DNA from: Gammaproteobacteria bacterium
GTDB lineage: Bacteria > Pseudomonadota > Gammaproteobacteria > Acidiferrobacterales > SZUA-150
Direction: 5' to 3'
Assembly: GCA_029880755.1 (NCBI GenBank)
Contig: JAOUNW010000023.1
Location: forward strand, 1 to 17,366
Length of the DNA stretch: 17,366 bases
The translations under genes were made by a program, and so were the position numbers. Positions 5,663 through 12,950 of this stretch are shown piece after piece. The first letter of the stretch is position 1; each line of letters opens with the position of its first letter. The notes under the pieces are model-generated. The model was given only the letters and a program-made list of their open reading frames with translations, had not been told where the DNA came from and searched no databases.

Positions 5663-6091
5663 ATGAAATATACGAAAGAACAATTGAGAAAAATATACAA
5701 CCGTACTGATGGTGGATGTCATATTTGCCATAAGAAGTTATCGTTTTGTAATTACGGCAAGATATCAGGCCGAGCCCCGTGGGAAATAGAACATTCGAGC
5801 CCCAGGTCTAGAGGCGGCACTGATCACTTGAATAACCTATATGCTGCATGTCCATCGTGTAACAGATCAAAGGGTAACAACAGTACAAAAAACGCCCGTC
5901 AACAATTTGGAAACACACACGCCCCTCTATCGAAAAATAAGAAGCAAGTCATTCGTAGGAAAAACACCGCTATTGGTGGAATGTTAGGTACCGTAGCTGC
6001 AGTTGCGTTAGCAACCGGACCTATTGGCCTGGCATTTCTAGCTACGTCAGGAGCATTACTGGGCAACAGTTTGAAACCCAGACAAAAATAA
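5663..6091 (+). CDS. HNH endonuclease with C-terminal glycine-rich hydrophobic tail
   Basis: 142 residues from the ATG at 5663, five bases after the E2 stop; a longer frame back to 5501 exists but would overlap the E2 gene and is not protein-like there. The HNH (McrA-type) module has CHIC (Cys19, Cys22), IEHSSPRSRGGTDHLNNL with catalytic His44, and ACPSCNRSKGN (Cys63, Cys66), so it should bind a structural zinc and a catalytic metal and cut nucleic acid. Residues 103-137 are almost all Gly, Ala, Leu, Val and Ile with GxxxG spacing, a likely membrane hairpin or glycine zipper, followed by a basic end. A membrane-attached nuclease would suit attack on incoming DNA or self-killing. No strong RBS; coupled to the E2 gene. 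Third gene of the operon. Confidence 0.8.
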   Translation: MKYTKEQLRKIYNRTDGGCHICHKKLSFCNYGKISGRAPWEIEHSSPRSRGGTDHLNNLYAACPSCNRSKGNNSTKNARQQFGNTHAPLSKNKKQVIRRKNTAIGGMLGTVAAVALATGPIGLAFLATSGALLGNSLKPRQK

Positions 6092-6097
6092 TTGGAG

Positions 6098-6109
6098 GTG
6101 GGGCGCAAT
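6098..6109 (+). repeat. half REP element after the HNH gene
   Basis: GTGG (6098-6101) followed directly by GGCGCAAT (6102-6109) matches the signature plus left arm of the REP hairpins at 918 and 1369, but the right arm ATTGCGCC is missing. It starts seven bases after the HNH stop, as though the element had been cut at a junction. Confidence 0.4.
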
Positions 6110-6164
6110 AAGTAATCGGAAGAGATTAATAAATCTATTCATACACAGTTAAGACACTATTTGA

Positions 6165-6200
6165 GGTCAAAGTAAAAACTCTCGAGATTTTATTCCCGCC
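6165..6200. repeat. degenerate CTCTGACCCC-type palindrome, copy D
   Basis: GGTCAAAGTAAAAACTC, then a TCTCGAGA core (6179-6186), then TTTTATTCCCGCC aligns with copy A (GTCAGAGTGAA, GAGAG core, ACTCTGACCCC) with several substitutions. It is the most decayed of the four copies and lies on the right side of the accessory cassette, opposite copy C on the left. Family membership is judged by eye. Confidence 0.45.
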
Positions 6201-6231
6201 TTAATAATCGTTGGCTAACGTGTAACCCCAA

Positions 6232-7554
6232 TCACCCTCCAAACGCTCGCTGTACCACACCGCTTGCCAACAACGCCGCGCCATAGGCCGCCATGGCGGA
6301 AGCCGGTGGCGTGATGGGCACGCCAATGATGCACTCGCGTATTTTGGTCCAGGCGGGGTTGTGGCTGCCGCCGCCGGTGGTTTTGATTTCTTTTACTTTG
6401 GGCGCGCCCAGTTCATGCAGCAGTTGATAGCCCCGGGCCTCAATGTGGCCCATGCCTTCGAGCATGGCCTGAAAAAACTGCACATCGTTATTTGGGCGCG
6501 GTTCGAGTTGCGCGGTTCTGTTTGGGTCGTTGACGGGAAAGCGTTCGCCGGTGCCGGGCAGGGGATAGTAGTTAAGGTTTAATAAATGCTCCGGGTCCAG
6601 CTGGGGTGTCATGGCTTGCAGTTGTTCCGTTGTGAAGTGTTGCAACAAGACAGCGCCGCCGCTGTTGGAGGCGCCACCGGCGAGCCACTGGTTGCCCAGG
6701 CGATGACTGTAAATGCCGTGGGCCGGGGACGAAACCGGGACATGGGAAAGCAGTTTAATCACCAGTGTCGAACCCAATGACGTGACACCTTGCCCCGGTT
6801 CGCTGACGCCTGCCGCCAGAAACGCGGCCACGCCGTCACTGGTGCCGGCCACCACTCTTGTTTCCCGCGGAAATCCCCAACGACTGCTTACGGCTTCGGT
6901 AATGTGGCCCACGGTATTGCCCGGGGCATGGACTGTGGGCAATAGCGTTTCGGGCACCTTAAGTTTTTTCAGCCAGCCGGGCCAGGCCAGGGCGTGTACG
7001 TCATAACCCAGCTTCAGGCAGTTATTGTAATCGCTGTGACCCCATTGGCCGCCGAGCTTGCCGGCAATCCAGTCGCTTTGGTGCAGGGCATGGCGTGTTG
7101 AATTGGGCAGCCCCTGGTCCTGAAACCACAATAATTTGGAAAGACTGCTGCTGGCACCGAAGCATCCTGCATCCGGGGGCGCCGCCTCGGCGACGCGTTG
7201 TGCCTGCGCCTGGGCGCGGCTGTCGTTGTACATGAGCGCCTCGGTGAGCGGCACGCCGTTTTGGTCGCACAATAATAAGGTGGCGGAGGTGCCGTCCACC
7301 GCCAGGGCGGCCACCCGGCCCGGGTCGATGTCACGGCAGATGGCATTCAGACAGGTCTGCACCGCCTGCCACCAGAGCATTGGGTCCTGGCTGATTTTCC
7401 GGCCTTGGCGTTGGGGCGTGGGGATGGCCGTGTCGGCCGTGGCCAGTAATTTTTCCCGGCCATCGATGGCGGCGATGCGGCAACCGCTGGTGCCGAGATC
7501 AATACCCAGATAGATCGGGTCGGAAGGGGTCGCGGGAGTTGCCTCGCCGGGCAT
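6232..7554 (-). CDS. FGGY-family carbohydrate kinase
   Basis: 440 residues, near the short end for the family. FGGY kinases phosphorylate sugars such as xylulose, ribulose or glycerol with ATP. Visible motifs in order: YLGIDLGTSG (phosphate 1, residues 15-24), VDGTSATLLL (86-95), MYNDSRA (108-114), GTSDGVAAF with catalytic Asp240, GGASNSGG (293-300), and the adenosine motif TTGGGSHNP (392-400). The overall pattern is closest in my view to the xylulokinase/D-ribulose kinase group; the substrate is not certain. The ATG shares its first base with the last base of the queF stop, so the two are translated together, although the pathways are unrelated. The gene is GC-richer than the cassette next to it. 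Confidence 0.82.
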   Translation of the reverse strand: MPGEATPATPSDPIYLGIDLGTSGCRIAAIDGREKLLATADTAIPTPQRQGRKISQDPMLWWQAVQTCLNAICRDIDPGRVAALAVDGTSATLLLCDQNGVPLTEALMYNDSRAQAQAQRVAEAAPPDAGCFGASSSLSKLLWFQDQGLPNSTRHALHQSDWIAGKLGGQWGHSDYNNCLKLGYDVHALAWPGWLKKLKVPETLLPTVHAPGNTVGHITEAVSSRWGFPRETRVVAGTSDGVAAFLAAGVSEPGQGVTSLGSTLVIKLLSHVPVSSPAHGIYSHRLGNQWLAGGASNSGGAVLLQHFTTEQLQAMTPQLDPEHLLNLNYYPLPGTGERFPVNDPNRTAQLEPRPNNDVQFFQAMLEGMGHIEARGYQLLHELGAPKVKEIKTTGGGSHNPAWTKIRECIIGVPITPPASAMAAYGAALLASGVVQRAFGG

Positions 7555-8087
7555 CAGGCCTGCTTTTTGGCCTGGGACGGAGAGCGCCCTGCGTTCTGGC
7601 GCCGGTCGCCCAGTTGCCGAAAACGCGAGTCGTGCTCATGGGTTTGGCCGGTTTGGCCTTGTTCGCCCGAGTTCTGCGGCAATTCGCGGGATTCCCGGGG
7701 CAGGTCCGGGTCGGCGGGCAGGGCCTGCCAGCCCGGTTGCCGGTGCTGCACTTCCACGGTGGTGTAAATGCCGCCACGCACGTAAAAGCTGGCACGCAGA
7801 CGCATGTATCGGGGTTGAGTAGCGGCCACCAGATCGTTAAGGATGGTGTTGGTCACGGCCTCATGGAAGGCGCCCTCATTGCGGTAAGACCACAAATACA
7901 GCTTCAGGGACTTCAATTCCACGCATTTTTGGTCCGGCACGTATTCCAGGTACAGGTCGGCAAAATCCGGCTGGCCGGTCTTGGGGCACAGGCAAGTAAA
8001 TTCCGGGGTCTCGATCTCGATGATATAATCCCGGCCCGGAAAGGGATTGTCGAAGGTTTCCAGTTCTTTGGATGGCTGAGTAGGCAT
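7554..8087 (-). CDS. queF: NADPH-dependent 7-cyano-7-deazaguanine reductase QueF (type I)
   Basis: 177 residues. QueF reduces preQ0 to preQ1 in the cytoplasm, a late step in making the queuosine base of tRNA. The active-site block FTCLCPKTGQPDFA has the nucleophile Cys34 and proton donor Asp41 at the family spacing of seven, and ELKSLKLYLWSYRNEGAFHE (residues 57-76) is the QueF signature with the substrate-binding Glu. The enzyme core ends near residue 122, the size of single-domain type I QueF. The remaining 55 residues (rich in Gln, Arg, Pro, Glu, Gly) form an unusual low-complexity extension. It precedes the FGGY kinase and diverges from smc across 84 bases. No preQ1 riboswitch is seen upstream. 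Confidence 0.92.
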   Translation of the reverse strand: MPTQPSKELETFDNPFPGRDYIIEIETPEFTCLCPKTGQPDFADLYLEYVPDQKCVELKSLKLYLWSYRNEGAFHEAVTNTILNDLVAATQPRYMRLRASFYVRGGIYTTVEVQHRQPGWQALPADPDLPRESRELPQNSGEQGQTGQTHEHDSRFRQLGDRRQNAGRSPSQAKKQA

Positions 8088-8171
8088 TTTAACGGCTGTA
8101 TGCTAGGTTTGCGTTTCGTCGGCGGATTGTAACGCAATTTTTCATTTTTCATCAGGTTCTGTAACGACTCT

Positions 8172-11100
8172 ATGCGTCTTAAACATATTAAACTCTCTGG
8201 TTTTAAGTCATTTGTTGATCCCACCAGTATTCCGGTTTCTTCCAATCTCATTGGCGTTGTCGGCCCCAACGGTTGCGGCAAGTCCAATATAATAGATGCC
8301 GTGCGCTGGGTGATGGGTGAGAGTTCCGCCAAACATCTGCGCGGCGATTCCATGGCCGATGTCATCTTCAGCGGTTCCAACACACGCAAGCCCGTGGGCA
8401 AGGCAACGGTGGAACTGATATTCGATAACAGCGACGGCCGTGCGCCGGGCCAGTACGCCGCTTATGCCGAGATTTCCATTAAGCGTGAAGCCAGTCGCGA
8501 CGGTCAGTCCAATTATTTTTTAAACAAGACACGTTGCCGCCGCAAAGACATTACCGATTTATTTTTGGGCACCGGCCTGGGGCCGCGTACCTATTCCATT
8601 ATCGAACAGGGCATGGTCACGCGTGTGGTGGAAGCCAAGCCCGAAGACCTGCGCGCCTTTCTGGAAGAGGCCGCCGGTATTTCCAAATACAAGGAACGCC
8701 GGCGCGATACGGAAAACCGTATTCGTCACACCAAAGAAAATCTGGAGCGTGTGCTCGATATTCGTCAGGAACTGGAAACCCAGTTACAAAAATTACAGCG
8801 TCAGTCCAAGGCCGCGGCCAAGTACAAGGAATTCAAACAGGAAGAACGCACGTTGCGTGCCCAGTTGCTGGCGTTGCGCTGGCGCCGGCTGGATGAATCC
8901 ATCAAGACCCACGAGTCTGCACTGACGCAACACGACATTGAACTAGAAGGCGTGATCGCCGGCCAGCGCGAGATTGAAGCGGCCATTGAGTCCCTGCGCA
9001 GCCAGCAGACGGAAGCCAACGATCATTATAATGGTGTGCAGGGTGAGTTTTATTCCCTCGGTGCCGACATTTCCGGTATTGAACAAAAGATTCAGCATGT
9101 GCGCGAGACGCGCGCGCAGCAACAGCGTGAACAGCAACAGGTGAACCGCTCCTGGGAAGAAGCCAGCCAGCATTTGACCGACGATCAGCGCTTGCTGGAA
9201 CAGTTGCAGCAGGACCTTCAGGCCAGCGAGCCCAAGCTTGCCGCCTATCGCAGCGAACACGAAAAACTGGCGGCGGATCTGCACGGTGTGGAACAGGAGA
9301 TGCACGCGTGGCAGACCGAGTGGCAGCGTTTCAATGAAATGGCGGCCGAGCCGGAAAAGGCCCGCGGTGTTCAGCAAACCCGTATCGCCCAGTCTCAGGA
9401 ACAACTGGAAACCCTGCGCAATCGCCAGAGCCGTTTGCAGAATGAACTCGCAGACATTGAACGCAGTATTCAACAGGAAGATGTGGAAAGCCTGCGCTTG
9501 CAGGCCAATGCCCTGGACAAGGCCTCGGAAGAACAGGAGCAGGCCCTTGAACAGATTGAGGCGCGCATCGTCAGTGTGCGCAAGGAAGGCGAAGATGTCG
9601 CTTCCGAACTGGAAGAGTTACGTGGCGACGCGCAAAGCAAACAGGCGCGTCTGGAATCATTGTTGGAATTGCAGGATGCCGCGCAAGGCAAACATGATCA
9701 GCGCCTGAATGAATGGTTGCAGGCACAAGGGGTGGCCCAGTCGCCCCGATTATCCGGCGCCATGTCTGTCGAGGCCGGTTGGGAAAAGGCGGTAGAACGG
9801 GTATTGGGTGATCGTCTTTCCGGTATTTGCGTGGACAACTTTGATAAACACTCCGGCGCCCTGACATCGCTGGAGCAATCCAGCCTGGTGCTGTTTGATC
9901 AGACCGTAAAAAGCGATCGCGCCAATGCCGTTGCCGGCAGTCTGGCGCAGAAGGTGACCAGCGACGTCGAGCTTGGGGATTTTCTGGGCAACATTCTGGT
10001 TGCCGTGGACCTGGCGGAAGCCCTGCGCATGCGCGCGTCATTGAAAGATCATCAATCCATTGTCACGCGTGACGGTGCCTGGATTGGCCGTAACTGGGTC
10101 AGCCTGGTGCATCAGGAAGGCGCGCGCGCCGGTGTACTGCGCCGCCAGAAGGAAATCGAACAACTGGAAGCGGGCATCAAGGAGCTTCAGTCGCAAATCG
10201 ATTCCGTTAAGAGCCGTCTGGAGCAGGCGCGTGCCACGGTACAGGACCTGGAAATCGAGCGTGACGAACAGCGCAAGACACTCAATGAAAGAAACCGCAA
10301 GCGCACCGAGGTGCACGGTCAGCTGGGCAGCAAAGAGACCCATTTAAAACAGCTGAAGGCGCGGCGTGAACAAATTAATCAGGAACAGGAAGAGGTCCAG
10401 AGCCATATTCAGAATCACGCCAATGTCAGCGGCGATGCCGAGCGTTTGTTGTCAGAGGCGGAAGCGCTTTCCGGTACCCATGCGCAACAGCGCGAGGAAC
10501 TGGAAGGCAAGCGTAATGCCTTGCAGCAAAAGCTGGAGGCATCGCGTGCCGGTGTTAACGGTGTTCGTGATCAGTTGCATGATCAGGAAGTGGAACACCA
10601 GCGTCTGAAAACCACGTACGAGTCCACGCAACAGAGCGTGCGCCGTCTGGAGTCCCAGTTACAGCAGTTGATTGCCCGCCGGGAAGAACTGGAACAGGCG
10701 CTGAGCAATTCCGATCAGCCGGAAAATGAATTAAAGCAACAGCTGGAAGAGTTTTTGCAAAAACGCATGGCCGTGGAAGAGCGCCTGGTGGCCGCACGTC
10801 AGGCCGTTACCGATCTGGAATCCGCCATGCGCGAGAAAGAACAGGCGCGCAGCCATAACGAAAAGCAGGCACAGGAAATCCGCGAACGTGTGGAACAGGA
10901 ACGCATGGCCAAGCAGGAACTGAAAGTGCGTCAGGACACCTTGAACGAACAGCTGTCAGAACTGGGTTTTGCCATTCAGGATGTGATGACCGAGTTGCCC
11001 GCGGAAGCCACCGAAGAGGCATGGACAGAGGAACTGGATAAGGTGGCCAAGCGCATAGAGCGTTTGGGCCCCATCAATCTGGTTGCCATTGAGGAATTCG

Positions 11101-11675
11101 AGGAGCAGTCCGAGCGCAAGGCCTATCTCGACAAACAGTACAACGATCTGACCGAGGCATTAAAGACGCTGGAAGACGTGATTCACAAAATCGACCGTGA
11201 GACCCGCACGCGTTTCAAGGAAACCTTCGACAAGGTCAACAACGGTTTGCAGACATTGTTCCCGCGCCTGTTCGGTGGCGGTCATGCCTATCTGGAATTG
11301 ACTGGCGAAGACCTGCTGGACACAGGTGTATCCATTATGGCCAGACCGCCGGGTAAACGAAACAGCACGATTCACTTGTTGTCGGGTGGTGAAAAGGCGC
11401 TGACGGCGGTGTCGCTGATCTTCTCTATCTTCCAGCTGAACCCGGCGCCATTCTGTTTGTTGGATGAGGTGGACGCACCACTGGATGATGCCAACGTGGA
11501 GCGTTATAGTAACACCCTTAAGGAGATGGCCGGGGAGACCCAGCTTATCTATGTGACTCACAACAAGATCAGTATGGAGATAGCAGATCTGTTGCTTGGT
11601 GTTACCATGTCCGAGCCCGGTGTTTCCCGACTGGTGGCGGTTGATATGGATGAAGCAATGGAGATGGTTGTGTAA
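8172..11675 (+). CDS. smc: chromosome segregation protein SMC
   Basis: 1167 residues, full length for bacterial SMC. It forms a dimeric ATPase ring (with ScpA/ScpB) that compacts and separates daughter chromosomes. Walker A GPNGCGKSN is at residues 31-39. It is followed by the lobe with TRCRRKDI and LGPRTYSIIEQGMV, a long coiled coil (about 170-510), the hinge (about 520-645, with ERVLGDRLSGICVDN), the returning coiled coil (about 650-1000), then the C-terminal head with signature LLSGGEKALTA from 1069 and Walker B CLLDEVDAPLDDANV (Asp1098, Glu1099) and the His of YVTHNK. No strong Shine-Dalgarno precedes the ATG, but the second codon onward (MRLKHIKLSGFKSFVDPT) is the expected N-terminus. 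zipA follows three bases after the stop, so the genes form an operon. Confidence 0.97.
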   Translation: MRLKHIKLSGFKSFVDPTSIPVSSNLIGVVGPNGCGKSNIIDAVRWVMGESSAKHLRGDSMADVIFSGSNTRKPVGKATVELIFDNSDGRAPGQYAAYAEISIKREASRDGQSNYFLNKTRCRRKDITDLFLGTGLGPRTYSIIEQGMVTRVVEAKPEDLRAFLEEAAGISKYKERRRDTENRIRHTKENLERVLDIRQELETQLQKLQRQSKAAAKYKEFKQEERTLRAQLLALRWRRLDESIKTHESALTQHDIELEGVIAGQREIEAAIESLRSQQTEANDHYNGVQGEFYSLGADISGIEQKIQHVRETRAQQQREQQQVNRSWEEASQHLTDDQRLLEQLQQDLQASEPKLAAYRSEHEKLAADLHGVEQEMHAWQTEWQRFNEMAAEPEKARGVQQTRIAQSQEQLETLRNRQSRLQNELADIERSIQQEDVESLRLQANALDKASEEQEQALEQIEARIVSVRKEGEDVASELEELRGDAQSKQARLESLLELQDAAQGKHDQRLNEWLQAQGVAQSPRLSGAMSVEAGWEKAVERVLGDRLSGICVDNFDKHSGALTSLEQSSLVLFDQTVKSDRANAVAGSLAQKVTSDVELGDFLGNILVAVDLAEALRMRASLKDHQSIVTRDGAWIGRNWVSLVHQEGARAGVLRRQKEIEQLEAGIKELQSQIDSVKSRLEQARATVQDLEIERDEQRKTLNERNRKRTEVHGQLGSKETHLKQLKARREQINQEQEEVQSHIQNHANVSGDAERLLSEAEALSGTHAQQREELEGKRNALQQKLEASRAGVNGVRDQLHDQEVEHQRLKTTYESTQQSVRRLESQLQQLIARREELEQALSNSDQPENELKQQLEEFLQKRMAVEERLVAARQAVTDLESAMREKEQARSHNEKQAQEIRERVEQERMAKQELKVRQDTLNEQLSELGFAIQDVMTELPAEATEEAWTEELDKVAKRIERLGPINLVAIEEFEEQSERKAYLDKQYNDLTEALKTLEDVIHKIDRETRTRFKETFDKVNNGLQTLFPRLFGGGHAYLELTGEDLLDTGVSIMARPPGKRNSTIHLLSGGEKALTAVSLIFSIFQLNPAPFCLLDEVDAPLDDANVERYSNTLKEMAGETQLIYVTHNKISMEIADLLLGVTMSEPGVSRLVAVDMDEAMEMVV

Positions 11676-11678
11676 AGA

Positions 11679-12950
11679 ATGACTCTTCAAATAGCATTAT
11701 TGCTGGTTGGCCTGGTTATTGTCGCGGTAGTAGTGCTGAGTTCATTTGACAAAGCCCGGGTTAACAAACATTTCCATGAAGCACAGCGGGGGCGGGCCAA
11801 GATCAGGCGGGTCACCAAAGATGCGCTTGCCCTCATCGACCGGACGCTGCGTTCCGCCTCGCGCCTGGATATCAATCCCGGTCCACTGCAGCAATCCAAA
11901 AAGCGTTTCCTGAAATCGGATGCGTTTATCCCTGAGCGAAAACCCAAAGATGCCGATGACTCGTTTTACGAGACGCTGGAAAGTTTTGAGCGAGTGGCAG
12001 CGCAACCTCTGGATGTGGATACCAGCTCCGCCACCAGTTGGGATAATGAGGACAGCGAATTAATCAGCGAAGTGCACACGGAACCCCGACGGCCGAAAAA
12101 GCGCCAGAGCATGCCCGACCCACAGATAGACTTTATTATTGATCTACCCGGCAAGAAACCCGTCAGCCGCGACAAGGCGCTGGGTATTTATAAACAACAC
12201 GAATACCTGCTGGAAAAACCCCGCTCTATTTATGGCCTGAAGTATGTGGAGGGCGTCTGGTCCAATCTGGATAACGATCCCGAGACCAGTCAATACAGCG
12301 ATTTGTTTTTGGCGATCCAGTTGATTGACGGCAAGGGCCCCATTAGCGAGTCAGAGCTGAATACCTTCGGTCAATTGGGACTGAAACTGGCCGATACCCT
12401 GAACCGCCCCAGCAAGTTGTCCATGACCTTTGAGCAGGCCATTGAAAAGGCCAAAGAGCTGAGCGACTTGTGTGACAAGTGTGATGCGATTGCCAACATT
12501 AATGTGACGGCAGCGGAGGGCACCGAGTTCAGCGGGCGTGACATTGAGAAATCGGCCCAGTCGCGGGGTATGGCCTTCGGTGAAATGAATATTTTTCACA
12601 AAAAGAATGATGAGGCGCAGGGTTGCCGGCACATGTTCAGCATGGCCAACCTGTATGAGCCGGGATACTTTAGCCCGGATGAAATGGATACCCTGACCGC
12701 CCGAGGCCTAACCCTGTTTATGCATATCCCCTGTACCCATAACCCCGTGGCCGTGTTTGATGACATGGTGGAGACTGCACGTGCCTTGAGTGAAGACCTG
12801 GGTGGCGCTATGGTGGATCAGGACGGCAAGGTATTAACAGAGAGTGGCATCAAGGCCATTCGCCATCAGATTGAAGACATGGAAGATGCCATGGAGGAGT
12901 GGGGCATTATCCCCGGTAGCGAAACCGCACTGCGTCTGTTTAATCAATGA
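11679..12950 (+). CDS. zipA: cell division protein ZipA, with an extra ZipA_C-like region
   Basis: 423 residues, about 100 longer than E. coli ZipA. ZipA anchors FtsZ to the inner membrane and stabilises the Z ring. The N-terminus is one membrane helix (residues 4-21, IALLLVGLVIVAVVVLSS) with a basic cytoplasmic flank, as in the family. A variable linker follows to about 145. The FtsZ-binding domain is at about 268-405, with FSGRDI, RGMAFGEMNIFH, MFSMANLYEPGYFSPDEM, GLTLFMHIP and ARALSEDLGG. Residues 150-262 show a weaker copy of the same strand/helix order (IDFIIDLPG, DLFLAIQLIDGKGPISESEL, AIEKAKELSDL), probably a tandem duplicate domain. It lies between smc and ligA, the classic gammaproteobacterial order. 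Its stop overlaps the ligA start in ATGA. Confidence 0.9.
   Translation: MTLQIALLLVGLVIVAVVVLSSFDKARVNKHFHEAQRGRAKIRRVTKDALALIDRTLRSASRLDINPGPLQQSKKRFLKSDAFIPERKPKDADDSFYETLESFERVAAQPLDVDTSSATSWDNEDSELISEVHTEPRRPKKRQSMPDPQIDFIIDLPGKKPVSRDKALGIYKQHEYLLEKPRSIYGLKYVEGVWSNLDNDPETSQYSDLFLAIQLIDGKGPISESELNTFGQLGLKLADTLNRPSKLSMTFEQAIEKAKELSDLCDKCDAIANINVTAAEGTEFSGRDIEKSAQSRGMAFGEMNIFHKKNDEAQGCRHMFSMANLYEPGYFSPDEMDTLTARGLTLFMHIPCTHNPVAVFDDMVETARALSEDLGGAMVDQDGKVLTESGIKAIRHQIEDMEDAMEEWGIIPGSETALRLFNQ

Noticed and set aside
7539..8132. Plus-strand frame of 197 codons across queF
   Set aside because: Antisense shadow of QueF, whose catalytic Cys/Asp block is unmistakable; the product has no family features.
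8088..8171. preQ1 riboswitch before queF
   Set aside because: The 84-base leader has no convincing H-type pseudoknot or conserved preQ1 aptamer sequence, and it must also hold the smc promoter.
8943..9473. Minus-strand frame of 176 codons inside smc
   Set aside because: Leu/Phe-rich product is the usual antisense of a Gln/Glu-rich coiled coil, not a membrane protein gene.
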